Notes under the pieces: generated by a model | What the model was told of the DNA's origin: nothing | Database searches by the model: none | The model's input: only the letters and a program-made list of their open reading frames with translations | Translations under genes and position numbers: made by a program | In this document: one piece after another, positions 51,023 through 58,727 of the stretch | How positions within the stretch are numbered: the first letter of the stretch is position 1 | How the letters are laid out: every line of letters begins with the position of its first letter | Assembly (NCBI RefSeq): GCF_900107605.1 | Contig: NZ_FNQJ01000014.1 | Location: 1 to 64,000, forward strand | Length of the DNA stretch: 64,000 nucleotides | Source: Acidovorax soli | GTDB taxonomy: Bacteria > Pseudomonadota > Gammaproteobacteria > Burkholderiales > Burkholderiaceae_C | Direction: 5' to 3'

Positions 51023-52546
51023 ATGAACGCACCCACCAACGTGGCCGCACTGGCCCCCACCGTCAAGCTGCTGATCGGCGGCCAGTTTGTCGAATCCAAG
51101 ACCACCGAGTGGCGCGATGTGGTGAACCCCGCCACACAAGAAGTGCTGGCCCGCGTGCCCTTTGCCACCGACGAAGAAATCAATGCCGCCGTGGCCGCCG
51201 CCAAGGAAGCCTTCAAGACCTGGAAGAAAACCGCTATTGGCGCGCGTGCCCGCATCTTCCTCAAGTACCAGCAGCTGATCCGTGAAAACATGGGCGAGCT
51301 GGCCGCCCTGCTGACAGCCGAGCAGGGCAAGACCCTGCCCGACGCCGAAGGCGACGTGTTCCGTGGCCTGGAGGTGGTGGAGCATGCCGCCAGCATCGGC
51401 AACCTGCAGCTCGGCGAGCTGGCCAACAACGTGGCCGGCGGCGTGGACACCTACACCCTGCTGCAGCCGCTGGGCGTGTGCGCCGGTATCACCCCCTTCA
51501 ACTTCCCGGCCATGATTCCGCTGTGGATGTTCCCCATGGCCATTGCCACGGGCAACACCTTCGTGCTCAAGCCCTCCGAGCAAGATCCCATGGTGACCAT
51601 GCGCCTGGTGGAGCTGGCGCTGGAGGCCGGCATTCCGCCCGGCGTGCTGAACGTGATCCACGGGGGCGAGCGCGCGGTCAACGCCATCTGCGACCACAAG
51701 GACATCAAGGCCGTGTCGTTCGTGGGCTCCACCAAGGTGGGCACCCATGTGTACAACCGCGCCACCCTGGCCGGCAAGCGCGCGCAATGCATGATGGGCG
51801 CCAAGAACCACGCCATCATCCTGCCCGACGCGAACAAGGAGCAAACGCTCAACGCCATCGCCGGTGCCTCGTTTGGTGCCGCTGGCCAGCGCTGCATGGC
51901 CCTGCCCGTGGTGGTGCTGGTGGGCGAGGCGCAAAAGTGGATTCCCGAGCTGGTGGCCAAGGCCAAGACGCTCAAGGTCAATGGCGGCACCGAAAAGGGC
52001 ACCGATGTGGGCCCGCTGGTCTCCTGCGCAGCCCTGGCCCGCGTGGAAGGCCTGATCGAGCGCGGCATTGCCGACGGCGCCACGCTGGAACTCGACGGCC
52101 GCAAGCCCGTGGTGCCAGGCTATGAAAAGGGCAACTTCGTGGGCCCGACGATCTTCTCGAACGTCAAGCCCGGCATGGCCATCTACGACCAGGAAATCTT
52201 TGGCCCCGTGCTGGCCCTGGTCCCCGCCGCCGACATCGACGAAGCCATCGAGTTCATCAACGCCAACCCCAACGGCAACGGCACGGCCATCTTCACGCAA
52301 AGCGGCGCCGCGGCCCGCAAGTTCCAGGAAGAAATCGACGTGGGCCAGGTCGGCATCAACGTGCCAATTCCTGTGCCGGTGCCACTGTTCTCGTTCACGG
52401 GTTCGCGCGCCTCCAAGCTGGGCGACCTGGGGCCCTATGGCAAGCAGGTCATCATGTTCTACACGCAGACCAAGACCGTGACGGCCCGCTGGTTCGATGA
52501 CAGCACCACGTCGCACGGTGTGAACACCACCATCAGCCTGAAGTAA
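51023..52546 (+). CDS. mmsA: CoA-acylating methylmalonate-semialdehyde dehydrogenase
   Basis: The 507-residue aldehyde dehydrogenase converts methylmalonate semialdehyde to propionyl-CoA in valine breakdown. It has [19 protein letters not shown], typical of MmsA, and the catalytic Cys C291 in GQRCMAL. The usual ALDH general-base Glu is replaced ([12 protein letters not shown]), as in CoA-acylating members. AGGAGA precedes the start; an upstream open frame is not coding-like. The stop overlaps the next start. Confidence 0.93.
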   Translation: MNAPTNVAALAPTVKLLIGGQFVESKTTEWRDVVNPATQEVLARVPFATDEEINAAVAAAKEAFKTWKKTAIGARARIFLKYQQLIRENMGELAALLTAEQGKTLPDAEGDVFRGLEVVEHAASIGNLQLGELANNVAGGVDTYTLLQPLGVCAGITPFNFPAMIPLWMFPMAIATGNTFVLKPSEQDPMVTMRLVELALEAGIPPGVLNVIHGGERAVNAICDHKDIKAVSFVGSTKVGTHVYNRATLAGKRAQCMMGAKNHAIILPDANKEQTLNAIAGASFGAAGQRCMALPVVVLVGEAQKWIPELVAKAKTLKVNGGTEKGTDVGPLVSCAALARVEGLIERGIADGATLELDGRKPVVPGYEKGNFVGPTIFSNVKPGMAIYDQEIFGPVLALVPAADIDEAIEFINANPNGNGTAIFTQSGAAARKFQEEIDVGQVGINVPIPVPVPLFSFTGSRASKLGDLGPYGKQVIMFYTQTKTVTARWFDDSTTSHGVNTTISLK

Positions 52547-52947
52547 TGGCGGGCTGCCAGCCTGTTGCAACTTTGTGCGCCACCGCCCTGCTGGCGCTGC
52601 AGGCAGGCGGTGCGTGGGCACAGGCGGGCGCCAACTGCCGCCCCGGCGGCAGCGTGGCCGAGGTCAATGCCTGCGCGGTGCAGGACTTCCAGACCGCAGA
52701 CACCACCATCGCCGTGCTGTATGCCGACGTGATGCGCGCCCTGGCCGCCCACGAACGCCCGCAGCTGCGCCAGGAGCACAGCGCCTGGCTGCGCGAGCGC
52801 ACCACCCGCTGCAAACAGGCCACGCGCGCCACCGAGCAGCAGCCCGACGGCCCCCGGCTCTTTCATGAGTGCCTCACGCGCGAGACGCAGCAGCGCCGCC
52901 GGGGCCTCATGCGCTGGCTGAGCGCCGACACGCCCGCAAAGCCCTGA
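52546..52947 (+). CDS. LprI-like (DUF1311) exported protein
   Basis: The 133-residue protein has a signal peptide (CATALLALQAGGAWAQ) and a DUF1311/lysozyme-inhibitor LprI-type domain. Features are paired Cys (NCRPGG ... VNACAVQDF), LYADVMRAL and HSAWLRERTTRC. It overlaps mmsA by one base (TAATG), so it is translated with valine genes although its family role (periplasm, envelope) is unrelated. Confidence 0.7.
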   Translation: MAGCQPVATLCATALLALQAGGAWAQAGANCRPGGSVAEVNACAVQDFQTADTTIAVLYADVMRALAAHERPQLRQEHSAWLRERTTRCKQATRATEQQPDGPRLFHECLTRETQQRRRGLMRWLSADTPAKP

Positions 52948-52987
52948 CCGATCCCCATTCAGTCGCAAGACCCTGCGAGACTTCCCC

Positions 52988-54154
52988 ATGGACTTTGAAC
53001 TCACCGAAGAACAGCGCGCCTTTGCCCAGACCGCCCGCGAATTTGCTGAAGGCCAATTGGCGCCCCATGCGGCGCAGTGGGACGCCGAAGGCATCTTCCC
53101 CAAAGAAGCCATCGCCAAGGCCGGCGAACTGGGTTTTTGCGGCCTGTATGCGCCCGAGAACGCTGGCGGCCTGGCTCTGCCCCGCCTTGATGCCACGCTG
53201 GTGTTCGAGGAAATGGCCGCCATCGACCCCAGCACCACCGCCTTCATCACCATCCACAACATGGCCACCTGGATGCTGGGCACCTGGGCCACGCCCGCCG
53301 TGCGCGAGCACTGGGGCCCGCTGCTCACCACCGGCGAAAAGCTGGCCAGCTACTGCCTGACCGAGCCCGGCGCGGGCTCTGACGCCGCCTCGCTCAAGAC
53401 CCGCGCCGAACTGGTGGGCAACGAATACGTCATCAACGGCAGCAAGGCCTTCATCAGCGGCGCGGGCAGCACCGACGTGCTGGTGCTCATGGCCCGCGCG
53501 GGTGACGCGGCATCGGGCGCGGGCGGCATCAGCGCCTTTGCGGTGCCGGCCGATGCCCCCGGCATCACCTACGGCAAAAAGGAACACAAGATGGGCTGGA
53601 ACAGCCAGCCCACGCGCACCATCAGCTTCGACAACGTGCGCATCCCTGCCGACCATCTGCTGGGCCGCGAGGGCGAAGGCTTCAAGATCGCCATGAAAGG
53701 CCTGGACGGCGGGCGCATCAACATCGCCACCTGCTCGGTGGGCGCGGCCCAGGGCGCACTGAACGCCGCCCAGCAATACCTGCACGACCGCAAGCAGTTT
53801 GGCAAACCCATCGCCAGCTTCCAGGCCCTGCAGTTCAAGCTGGCCGACATGGCCACCGAACTCGTGGCCGCGCGCCAGATGGTGCGCCTGGCTGCAGCCA
53901 AGCTCGACGCTGGAGCCCGCGACGCCTCCACCTACTGCGCCATGGCCAAGCGCTTTGCCACCGACGCGGGCTTTACCGTGGTCAACGAAGCCCTGCAACT
54001 GCACGGCGGCTACGGCTACATCCGCGAATACCCGCTGGAGCGCCTGCTGCGCGACGCGCGCGTGCACCAGATCCTGGAAGGCACCAACGAAATCATGCGC
54101 GTGATCATTGCCAGGCGCATGCTGGACGGCGACGCCACGGAGGTGATTCGCTAG
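52988..54154 (+). CDS. Acyl-CoA dehydrogenase, probably isobutyryl-CoA dehydrogenase
   Basis: The 388-residue flavoprotein has CLTEPGAGSDAASL (FAD/substrate region), HKMGWNSQPTRTI and the catalytic Glu in ILEGTNEIMR. Placement between mmsA and mmsB points to isobutyryl-CoA oxidation to methacrylyl-CoA in valine catabolism. Enoyl-CoA hydratase and 3-hydroxyisobutyryl-CoA hydrolase, needed between, are not in the window. Confidence 0.88.
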   Translation: MDFELTEEQRAFAQTAREFAEGQLAPHAAQWDAEGIFPKEAIAKAGELGFCGLYAPENAGGLALPRLDATLVFEEMAAIDPSTTAFITIHNMATWMLGTWATPAVREHWGPLLTTGEKLASYCLTEPGAGSDAASLKTRAELVGNEYVINGSKAFISGAGSTDVLVLMARAGDAASGAGGISAFAVPADAPGITYGKKEHKMGWNSQPTRTISFDNVRIPADHLLGREGEGFKIAMKGLDGGRINIATCSVGAAQGALNAAQQYLHDRKQFGKPIASFQALQFKLADMATELVAARQMVRLAAAKLDAGARDASTYCAMAKRFATDAGFTVVNEALQLHGGYGYIREYPLERLLRDARVHQILEGTNEIMRVIIARRMLDGDATEVIR

Positions 54155-54160
54155 GTTTTT

Positions 54161-54204
54161 TATAGCTTCCAGCGCTTTATACACAAGCGCTAGCAGCCCA
54201 TTTG
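54161..54204 (-). repeat. Interspersed palindromic element, copy A
   Basis: Reverse orientation. Perfect stem AGCGCTT (54171-54177) / AAGCGCT (54185-54191) with a 7-nt loop, preceded by TATAGCTTCC and followed by AGCAGCCCATTTGA. It begins 6 nt after the acyl-CoA dehydrogenase stop and ends at the TfoX-like start region. Confidence 0.75.
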
Positions 54205-54213
54205 ACCCAAGCC

Positions 54214-54651
54214 ATGCCGGCCCGCCCCCTCCGCGACGAAACCCTGCACCTGATCGACGCCGTGCGCACCGCGCTGGCGCATCGCAGCGATGTGGACGAG
54301 CGCAGGCTGTTTGGCAGCTACTGCTTTTTTGTGGACGGCAAGCTGTGCATAGCCGTCAAGGGCGAAGAACTGCTGGTGCGCCTGCCGCCGGGGCGGCACG
54401 CGGAGTTTCAGGAAATGCAGAACACACGCGAGCTATCGCCCGAGGGCAAGATGCAGGGCTACTTCTGGGTGGAGCCCAACGGCTACGCCACGCGTGCGCA
54501 GTGGCACTTCTGGCTGCGTGAAGCCCTGGCCTACAACCCGCAGGCCAAGGCCACGCCACCGCGCAAGCGGGCAGCAGCCAACCCCCCGCCCGCAGCGCCA
54601 TCCATCTCCAAGAGCAAGCGGCACAGCATTTTTGACGACGACACACCCTGA
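54214..54651 (+). CDS. TfoX/Sxy N-terminal domain protein
   Basis: The 145-residue product has the TfoX N-terminal fold: VDERRLFGSYCFFVDGKLCIAVKG, read in parts, then LLVRLPPG and GYFWVEPNGY. There is no C-terminal TfoX domain; instead a basic Pro/Ala/Ser tail. Stand-alone TfoX-N proteins are common and their role is unclear. ATG 54214 is preferred over an in-frame TTG at 54202 that lies in repeat copy A. Confidence 0.75.
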   Translation: MPARPLRDETLHLIDAVRTALAHRSDVDERRLFGSYCFFVDGKLCIAVKGEELLVRLPPGRHAEFQEMQNTRELSPEGKMQGYFWVEPNGYATRAQWHFWLREALAYNPQAKATPPRKRAAANPPPAAPSISKSKRHSIFDDDTP

Positions 54652-54652
54652 T

Positions 54653-54704
54653 TTCAAGCCTTTTTGGCCGATAGCGCTTATGCAACAAGCGCCAGAAGCT
54701 ATCC
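54653..54704 (+). repeat. Interspersed palindromic element, copy B
   Basis: Forward orientation: TTCAAGCCTTTTTGGCC, AGCGCTTATGCAACAAGCGC, CAGAAGCTAT. The stem is AGCGCTT/AAGCGCC around ATGCAAC. It starts directly after the TfoX-like stop. Confidence 0.75.
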
Positions 54705-54756
54705 AATTGATACCAATATCCACCCATCAACCCCATCACCACAAGGAGACAGCAGC

Positions 54757-55653
54757 ATGAAAATTGCATTCATTGGCCTAGGCAACATGGGCGGCCCCAT
54801 GGCCCTGAACCTGCACAAGGCCGGCCACACCGTCCAGGCGTTCGACCTTTCCAAGCCCGCCTGCGACAAACTGGCCGCCGACGGCGTGGCCATTGCCGCC
54901 AGCGCCACCGCCGCCGCGCAGGGGGCCGAGGCCATCATCACCATGCTGCCCGCCAGCCAGCATGTGGAAGCGCTGTTCCTGGGCAGCAACGGCCAGCCCG
55001 GCCTGCTGGCCCACATCGCCAAGGGGGCGCTGGTGATCGACAGTTCAACCATCGCCGCCGCCACCAGCCAGAAAGTGGCCAAGGCCGCTGAAGCTGAAGG
55101 CATCGACTTCATCGACGCCCCCGTCTCGGGCGGCACCGGCGGCGCCATCGCCGGCACGCTCACCTTCATGGTCGGCGGCACGGCAGCCGCCCTGGAGCGC
55201 GCCCGCCCCCTGCTCGAAAAAATGGGCGCCAACATCTTCCACGCCGGCGCCGTGGGCGCAGGCCAGACCGCCAAGATCTGCAACAACATGCTGCTGGGCA
55301 TCCTCATGGTCGGCACCAGCGAGGCCATCGCCCTGGGCGTGGCCAACGGCCTGGACCCGAAAGTGCTGAGTGAAATCATGCGCCGCAGCTCAGGCGGCAA
55401 CTGGGCGCTGGAAAAGTACAACCCCTACCCCGGCGTGCACGAGAACGCCCCGGCCAGCAAGGGCTACACCGGCGGCTTCGGCACGGATTTGATGCTCAAG
55501 GATTTGGGCCTCTCGCAAGAAAATGCCACCGCCGTGAAAGCCAGCACCCCGCTGGGCGGCATGGCGCGCGCGATTTACGCGGCGCACAGCATTGCGGGGC
55601 ATGGCGGGGAGGATTTTTCGAGTGTGATCAAGATGCTGCAGAAGCAGGGCTGA
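54757..55653 (+). CDS. mmsB: 3-hydroxyisobutyrate dehydrogenase
   Basis: The 298-residue NAD-dependent dehydrogenase oxidises 3-hydroxyisobutyrate to methylmalonate semialdehyde, the MmsA substrate. It shows the FIGLGNMGGPMA nucleotide loop, substrate motif DAPVSGGTGGA, catalytic Lys in GAGQTAKICNN and the late Lys in GYTGGFGTDLMLKD. AAGGAG precedes the start. Its last 240 nt are repeated, about 95% identical by eye, at 56476-56735. Confidence 0.95.
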   Translation: MKIAFIGLGNMGGPMALNLHKAGHTVQAFDLSKPACDKLAADGVAIAASATAAAQGAEAIITMLPASQHVEALFLGSNGQPGLLAHIAKGALVIDSSTIAAATSQKVAKAAEAEGIDFIDAPVSGGTGGAIAGTLTFMVGGTAAALERARPLLEKMGANIFHAGAVGAGQTAKICNNMLLGILMVGTSEAIALGVANGLDPKVLSEIMRRSSGGNWALEKYNPYPGVHENAPASKGYTGGFGTDLMLKDLGLSQENATAVKASTPLGGMARAIYAAHSIAGHGGEDFSSVIKMLQKQG

Positions 55654-55682
55654 TCTGCAAGGCAGCCATTGGACAAGTGACC

Positions 55683-55716
55683 ACGGGGGCTGCGGCATCT
55701 GCCGCAGCCCCCGTTT
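55683..55716 (+). terminator. Terminator of mmsB
   Basis: A perfect 15-bp GC-rich stem (ACGGGGGCTGCGGCA, 2-nt loop, inverse) is followed by TTTC. The operon ends here, so mmsB is complete with its own terminator. Confidence 0.88.
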
Positions 55717-55812
55717 CATTTGTCACGGCCCAGGCCGAGCCGGAAACGCTGCGCACGGTGGTGTCCCCCTGAAATAACGCAACTACAAATAATCCTTGCG
55801 CATCAAATAAAC

Positions 55813-55820
55813 GTAGCTAC
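55813..55820. promoter_or_regulatory. Palindrome in the brnT promoter
   Basis: GTAGCTAC lies 8 nt before the brnT start in an AT-rich region. BrnA-type antitoxins repress their own promoter, so this may be part of the operator. Weak evidence. Confidence 0.3.
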
Positions 55821-55828
55821 ACTTAACG

Positions 55829-56107
55829 ATGAATGTGACGTTCGACCTCGCCAAGGATGCCGTCAACATGGCAAAGCATGGCCTGTCCCTGGCCGAGGCC
55901 GCAGGCTTTGAATGGAACACCGCCGTGGTGTGGCCTGACCAGCGCCGGGACTATGGCGAAACCCGCATGGCCGCGTTGGGGTACATCGGGTTGCGCATCA
56001 TGGCCGTGATGTTTGTTGACCGCCCGGCCGACCATCCGACCGAGCGCCGCGTCATCAGCTTGCGAAAGGCCAACAGCCGAGAGGTAAAACGCTATGCCGA
56101 AACTTAA
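55829..56107 (+). CDS. brnT: BrnT-family toxin (ribonuclease)
   Basis: The 92-residue protein has the BrnT layout: VTFDLAKDAVNMAKHGLSL (the family WDxxKAxxNxxKHG region, here with D-K-N-K-H-G), a central RRDYGETRMAALGYIG and the C-terminal RRVISLRKANSREVKRY. BrnT is a RelE-fold ribonuclease that blocks translation. It overlaps the antitoxin start by 14 nt, as is normal for toxin-first BrnTA operons. Confidence 0.88.
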   Translation: MNVTFDLAKDAVNMAKHGLSLAEAAGFEWNTAVVWPDQRRDYGETRMAALGYIGLRIMAVMFVDRPADHPTERRVISLRKANSREVKRYAET

Positions 56108-56375
56108 AGCCAAAACCATCCTGCCAACCCCTGCCGAGGATGCAGTCATCACAGCCGCCGCCATGGCAGACCCCGACGCCCAGCCCTTCACGGATGCCGA
56201 ATGGGAGCAGGCCAAGCCACTGGTGCGCCGTGGCCGCCCGCTGGGTAGCGGCAGCAAAGCCCAGGTAACCCTGCGCCTGGACGTGGAGGTGCTGGAGAAA
56301 TTCAAAGCATCGGGCGATGGCTGGCAAACCCGCATCAATGAAGCGCTGAAGAACTGGGTGCGCACGCACGCCTGA
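56094..56375 (+). CDS. brnA: BrnA-family antitoxin
   Basis: The 93-residue protein has the BrnA ribbon-helix-helix at the C-terminus: KAQVTLRLDVEVLEKFKA then GDGWQTRINEALKNWV. It should neutralise BrnT and repress the operon. The pair sits between intact mmsB and a broken second mmsB copy. Confidence 0.88.
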   Translation: MPKLKAKTILPTPAEDAVITAAAMADPDAQPFTDAEWEQAKPLVRRGRPLGSGSKAQVTLRLDVEVLEKFKASGDGWQTRINEALKNWVRTHA

Positions 56376-56408
56376 ACCAGTGAAAGGGAGATAGGGGGAA
56401 GATTACGA

Positions 56409-56744
56409 TTTCCATCAGCGGCGCCATTGCCAGCACGCTTACCTTCATGGCCGGAGGCAGAACAGCGCAGTTCTGGCAACAACTGGGCACTGAAAAAGTA
56501 CAACCCCTACCCCGGCGTGCACGAGAACGCCCCAGCCAGCAAGGGCTACACCGGCGGCTTTGGCACGGATTTGATGCTCAAGGATTTGGGCCTCTCGCAA
56601 GAAAATGCCACCGCCGTGAAAGCTAGCACCCCGCTGGGCGGCATGGCCCGCGCCATTTACGCGGCGCACAGCATTGCGGGACATGGCGGAGAGGATTTCT
56701 CCAGCGTGATCAAGATGCTGCAGAAGAAGGGTAACTCGAAATAG
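56409..56744 (+). pseudogene. Second, truncated copy of the mmsB 3' end
   Basis: 56413-56460 matches the mmsB segment for GGAIAGTLTFMVGG (55139-55185). It then jumps, with loss of about 190 nt and a frameshift, to the segment SSGGNWALEKYN through VIKMLQK (56476 onward). The second segment differs from intact mmsB at about ten bases in 225; nearly all are synonymous, with one Gln-to-Lys. The end is extended by Gly-Asn-Ser-Lys. Not a functional enzyme: the NAD domain and part of the catalytic domain are missing. Confidence 0.88.
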
Positions 56745-56778
56745 GGTAAACCGGTTTTACCTTTAGGTCGCTTGCAAA

Positions 56779-56811
56779 AAGGGTGCTGTAACCGTATGCT
56801 ACAGCACCCTT
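56779..56811 (+). terminator. Terminator behind the mmsB fragment
   Basis: A perfect 12-bp stem AAGGGTGCTGTA/TACAGCACCCTT with a 9-nt loop. It differs in sequence from the terminator of intact mmsB. Confidence 0.7.
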
Positions 56812-56938
56812 TGCCTTCTGCATTCCGGAAATTTTTAGGTTTGCCTAAATGAAACAAAGTTGGTTCATTCCCTGGGTCGATAGAGGCGGTTGTTTTTTAT
56901 CCGATCGTCTATCGTAAGATAGCTTTCGTCTATTTCTA

Positions 56939-56945
56939 GTTAGAA
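56939..56945 (+). other. First cassette boundary (GTTAGAA core)
   Basis: GTTAGAA resembles the integron core GTTRRRY and is the exact inverse of the R'' box TTCTAAC of the attC that ends cassette 1 (57397-57403). This is what is expected when the cassette carries TTRRRY at its start. No partner R'' box or integrase is seen upstream. Confidence 0.6.
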
Positions 56946-56953
56946 AGGATATC

Positions 56954-57382
56954 ATGTTCGGCTTTGGGAAAAAACCAGATCACTTCACGGATCTCTTGGA
57001 ATATTTGGTAGACGATTGGCAAATGAAAACTCGATATGCGAGCGCCTTCTTGTCTGCATATCGTTCTGATATCTCAGCACTGCATGAATCTGGACTCAAG
57101 CGGCTAGAGGCCAGCTTCGATCTATCCAAGCCAGAAAATAGATTGCTTGCATATCAAATGCCCGACCCTCGCGCATTCGCAATCGTAGGACAAGCCTACA
57201 AAGGCTACATGAATGATCTTCGGCGCGGAAAACACGTTGACACCGAAGTTGAAGTTTCCATATGGGCAATATTGTCCAACCGCACCGATTTAGTTGCCGA
57301 TGTAGATAGGGCTTTAGCGAAATACATAGAAGACAATCACGAGAGAAAATTTCCAAGCCTTTTTGAAGAGGTTTTTTCTTGA
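56954..57382 (+). CDS. Cassette 1 protein, unknown function
   Basis: The 142-residue soluble protein has no recognised family. It is acidic and basic mixed, probably helical (HFTDLLEYLVDDWQMKTRYA). Base composition is clearly richer in AT than the host genes. The start is 15 nt after the cassette boundary with AAAGGA in front, a typical integron cassette arrangement, and the stop is followed by attC1. Confidence 0.75.
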   Translation: MFGFGKKPDHFTDLLEYLVDDWQMKTRYASAFLSAYRSDISALHESGLKRLEASFDLSKPENRLLAYQMPDPRAFAIVGQAYKGYMNDLRRGKHVDTEVEVSIWAILSNRTDLVADVDRALAKYIEDNHERKFPSLFEEVFS

Positions 57383-57396
57383 GTGCGCCTGTTTAT

Positions 57397-57455
57397 TTCT
57401 AACATTTCGTCGCAGCCGACCGCCTTCGGCGTCGGCTAAATTCAAGGCGTTAGAT
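57397..57455 (+). other. attC: attC1 recombination site
   Basis: R'' box TTCTAAC (57397-57403) and R' box GTTAGAT (57449-57455) enclose 45 nt that fold through AGCCGAC/GTCGGCT around CGCCTTCGGC. The R' fits GTTRRRY. Total 59 bp, in the size range of attC sites. Confidence 0.82.
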
Positions 57456-57475
57456 ATTCCAAGGAGAAGTAAAAC

Positions 57476-58324
57476 GTGAATACTATTTCCGACCTGTGGA
57501 ACGGTCGTTCTGGATTAGCAAAAGCTTACTGGCTGTGGGGCGTCTTGTCCGGCATTCCGTGGGGCATAGCACTATCTCTGGTCACGCCTGGCAGCAATCC
57601 TGCAATCGTTGCAGTTCTGGCCTTTGTCGTGTACTACGTGATCGTGCATGTCGGAATCTGGCGTGCAGCATCCCAATACCAAGGCTCCAAAGCATGGGCA
57701 ATTCTTGCGAAGATCGCGGTACTCATAACACCTGTATGCTTAGTGCTCGGAATAATACTAGCCATTGCATTACCTGCGTATCAAGACTACAAAAAGCGCA
57801 GCTCCATTACTTTAAGCTCTTCGTCGAAGTCACCCGAAAAATATGGATTTGGCATCAACTCAAGAACTGAATACGAGGGGGCGGTTGCTAAATACAGGGA
57901 GAGAATAAAATCGGGCGAGATTCACGTTTTTGACTCCACTCCGACCATGTATCTAAAAGAAGAAGAAAAAGAGTGGCCCAAAGAAGAAGTTCCAAAAATT
58001 GGATTTCTTTGGTGGTACGAGGATAATTATATTTACATGATCATATCAAATAATCATTCAAGAATAGCAATTAGAAAAATAATTCTTGGCGCAAATCATG
58101 GTGCCTGCGGCACGACCGGCCAAACGTCTTACCCTGTAGACTTGAATGTTGACATTCAACCCGCCCATTTTGCGGTCGTCAGATTGTCGAATGACTTGCT
58201 CTTTAAATTCTCCTATCAGATATCTGGAAAATTAAACAATGAAGAGCAAAAAAGATGGAGCTCAGATAGAATGGATCGAAATGACTGCTTCGACATACTT
58301 AATGCATGGTTTAGTGATTTTTAA
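57476..58324 (+). CDS. Cassette 2 membrane protein, unknown function
   Basis: The 282-residue product starts at GTG with AAGGAG well placed upstream. Three hydrophobic segments lie at about residues 17-36, 42-62 and 74-100 (start AKAYWLWGVLSGIPWGIALS), then a charged soluble domain of about 180 residues rich in Trp/Tyr (KIGFLWWYEDNYIYMIISNN). No family recognised. AT-rich and codon-poor compared with the neighbours outside the island. Confidence 0.72.
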   Translation: MNTISDLWNGRSGLAKAYWLWGVLSGIPWGIALSLVTPGSNPAIVAVLAFVVYYVIVHVGIWRAASQYQGSKAWAILAKIAVLITPVCLVLGIILAIALPAYQDYKKRSSITLSSSSKSPEKYGFGINSRTEYEGAVAKYRERIKSGEIHVFDSTPTMYLKEEEKEWPKEEVPKIGFLWWYEDNYIYMIISNNHSRIAIRKIILGANHGACGTTGQTSYPVDLNVDIQPAHFAVVRLSNDLLFKFSYQISGKLNNEEQKRWSSDRMDRNDCFDILNAWFSDF

Positions 58325-58341
58325 ATCACTAAACCGTTTCG

Positions 58342-58399
58342 ACCCAACCGCTCTTCGCAGCCGACCGCCTACGGCGGCGGCTGAACTCATTCGTTAGTC
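58342..58399 (+). other. attC: attC2 recombination site
   Basis: R'' box ACCCAAC (58342-58348) and R' GTTAGTC (58393-58399) flank a stem formed by AGCCGACCGCC and GGCGGCGGCT. It shares the block CGCAGCCGACCGCCT with attC1 at the same distance from R''. The two R boxes are not fully complementary. Confidence 0.78.
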
Positions 58400-58659
58400 C
58401 CTTTGAATCCCCGCCATATTCAGGCCATGCTTAGTCAAACAGCATTTAGTTTCTCAGGTGGTATTGGCTGGCAGTTTTGGCGCTCAACCCGGCTTCGCCT
58501 GCCAGCGCTGAGCCAGTTTCAAGCCTTTTTGGTCTCTGGCGCTTGTGCAGCAAGCGCTGGCAGCTATCGTTCTTGCAGCGCTACGCCGCTTCCGTGGCGC
58601 AGCGCTTTTTCATGGGCCGCGTACGTCGTCAAGTCAGGGCGCTCCCTTTTGGCCTTCGG
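58400..58659 (+). other. Cassette 3, no convincing gene
   Basis: Between attC2 and attC3 lie about 260 bp. A TTG-started frame (58403-58717) of 104 codons runs through the next attC and has no recognisable domain; real coding is doubtful. The cassette carries repeat copy C. Confidence 0.55.
58518..58567 (+). repeat. Interspersed palindromic element, copy C
   Basis: TTTCAAGCCTTTTTGG, TGGCGCTTGTGCAGCAAGCG and CTGGCAGCTAT match copy B nearly base for base. It lies inside gene cassette 3. Confidence 0.75.
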
Positions 58660-58719
58660 GTCTAACTGTGCAGTCAAGCCGCCCCGCCTACGGCGGGCGG
58701 CTTACTTTCGGCGTTAGGC
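58660..58719 (+). other. attC: attC3 recombination site
   Basis: R'' GTCTAAC (58660-58666) and R' GTTAGGC (58713-58719) both fit the RYYYAAC/GTTRRRY consensus. Between them GCCGCCCCGCC pairs with GGCGGGCGGC around TAC. 60 bp. Confidence 0.83.
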
Positions 58720-58727
58720 GGCTATAC

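Noticed and set aside
58403-58717. TTG-started 104-codon frame in cassette 3
   Set aside because: Crosses attC3, contains the dispersed repeat and has low-complexity Arg/Ser/Ala content; not called as a gene.
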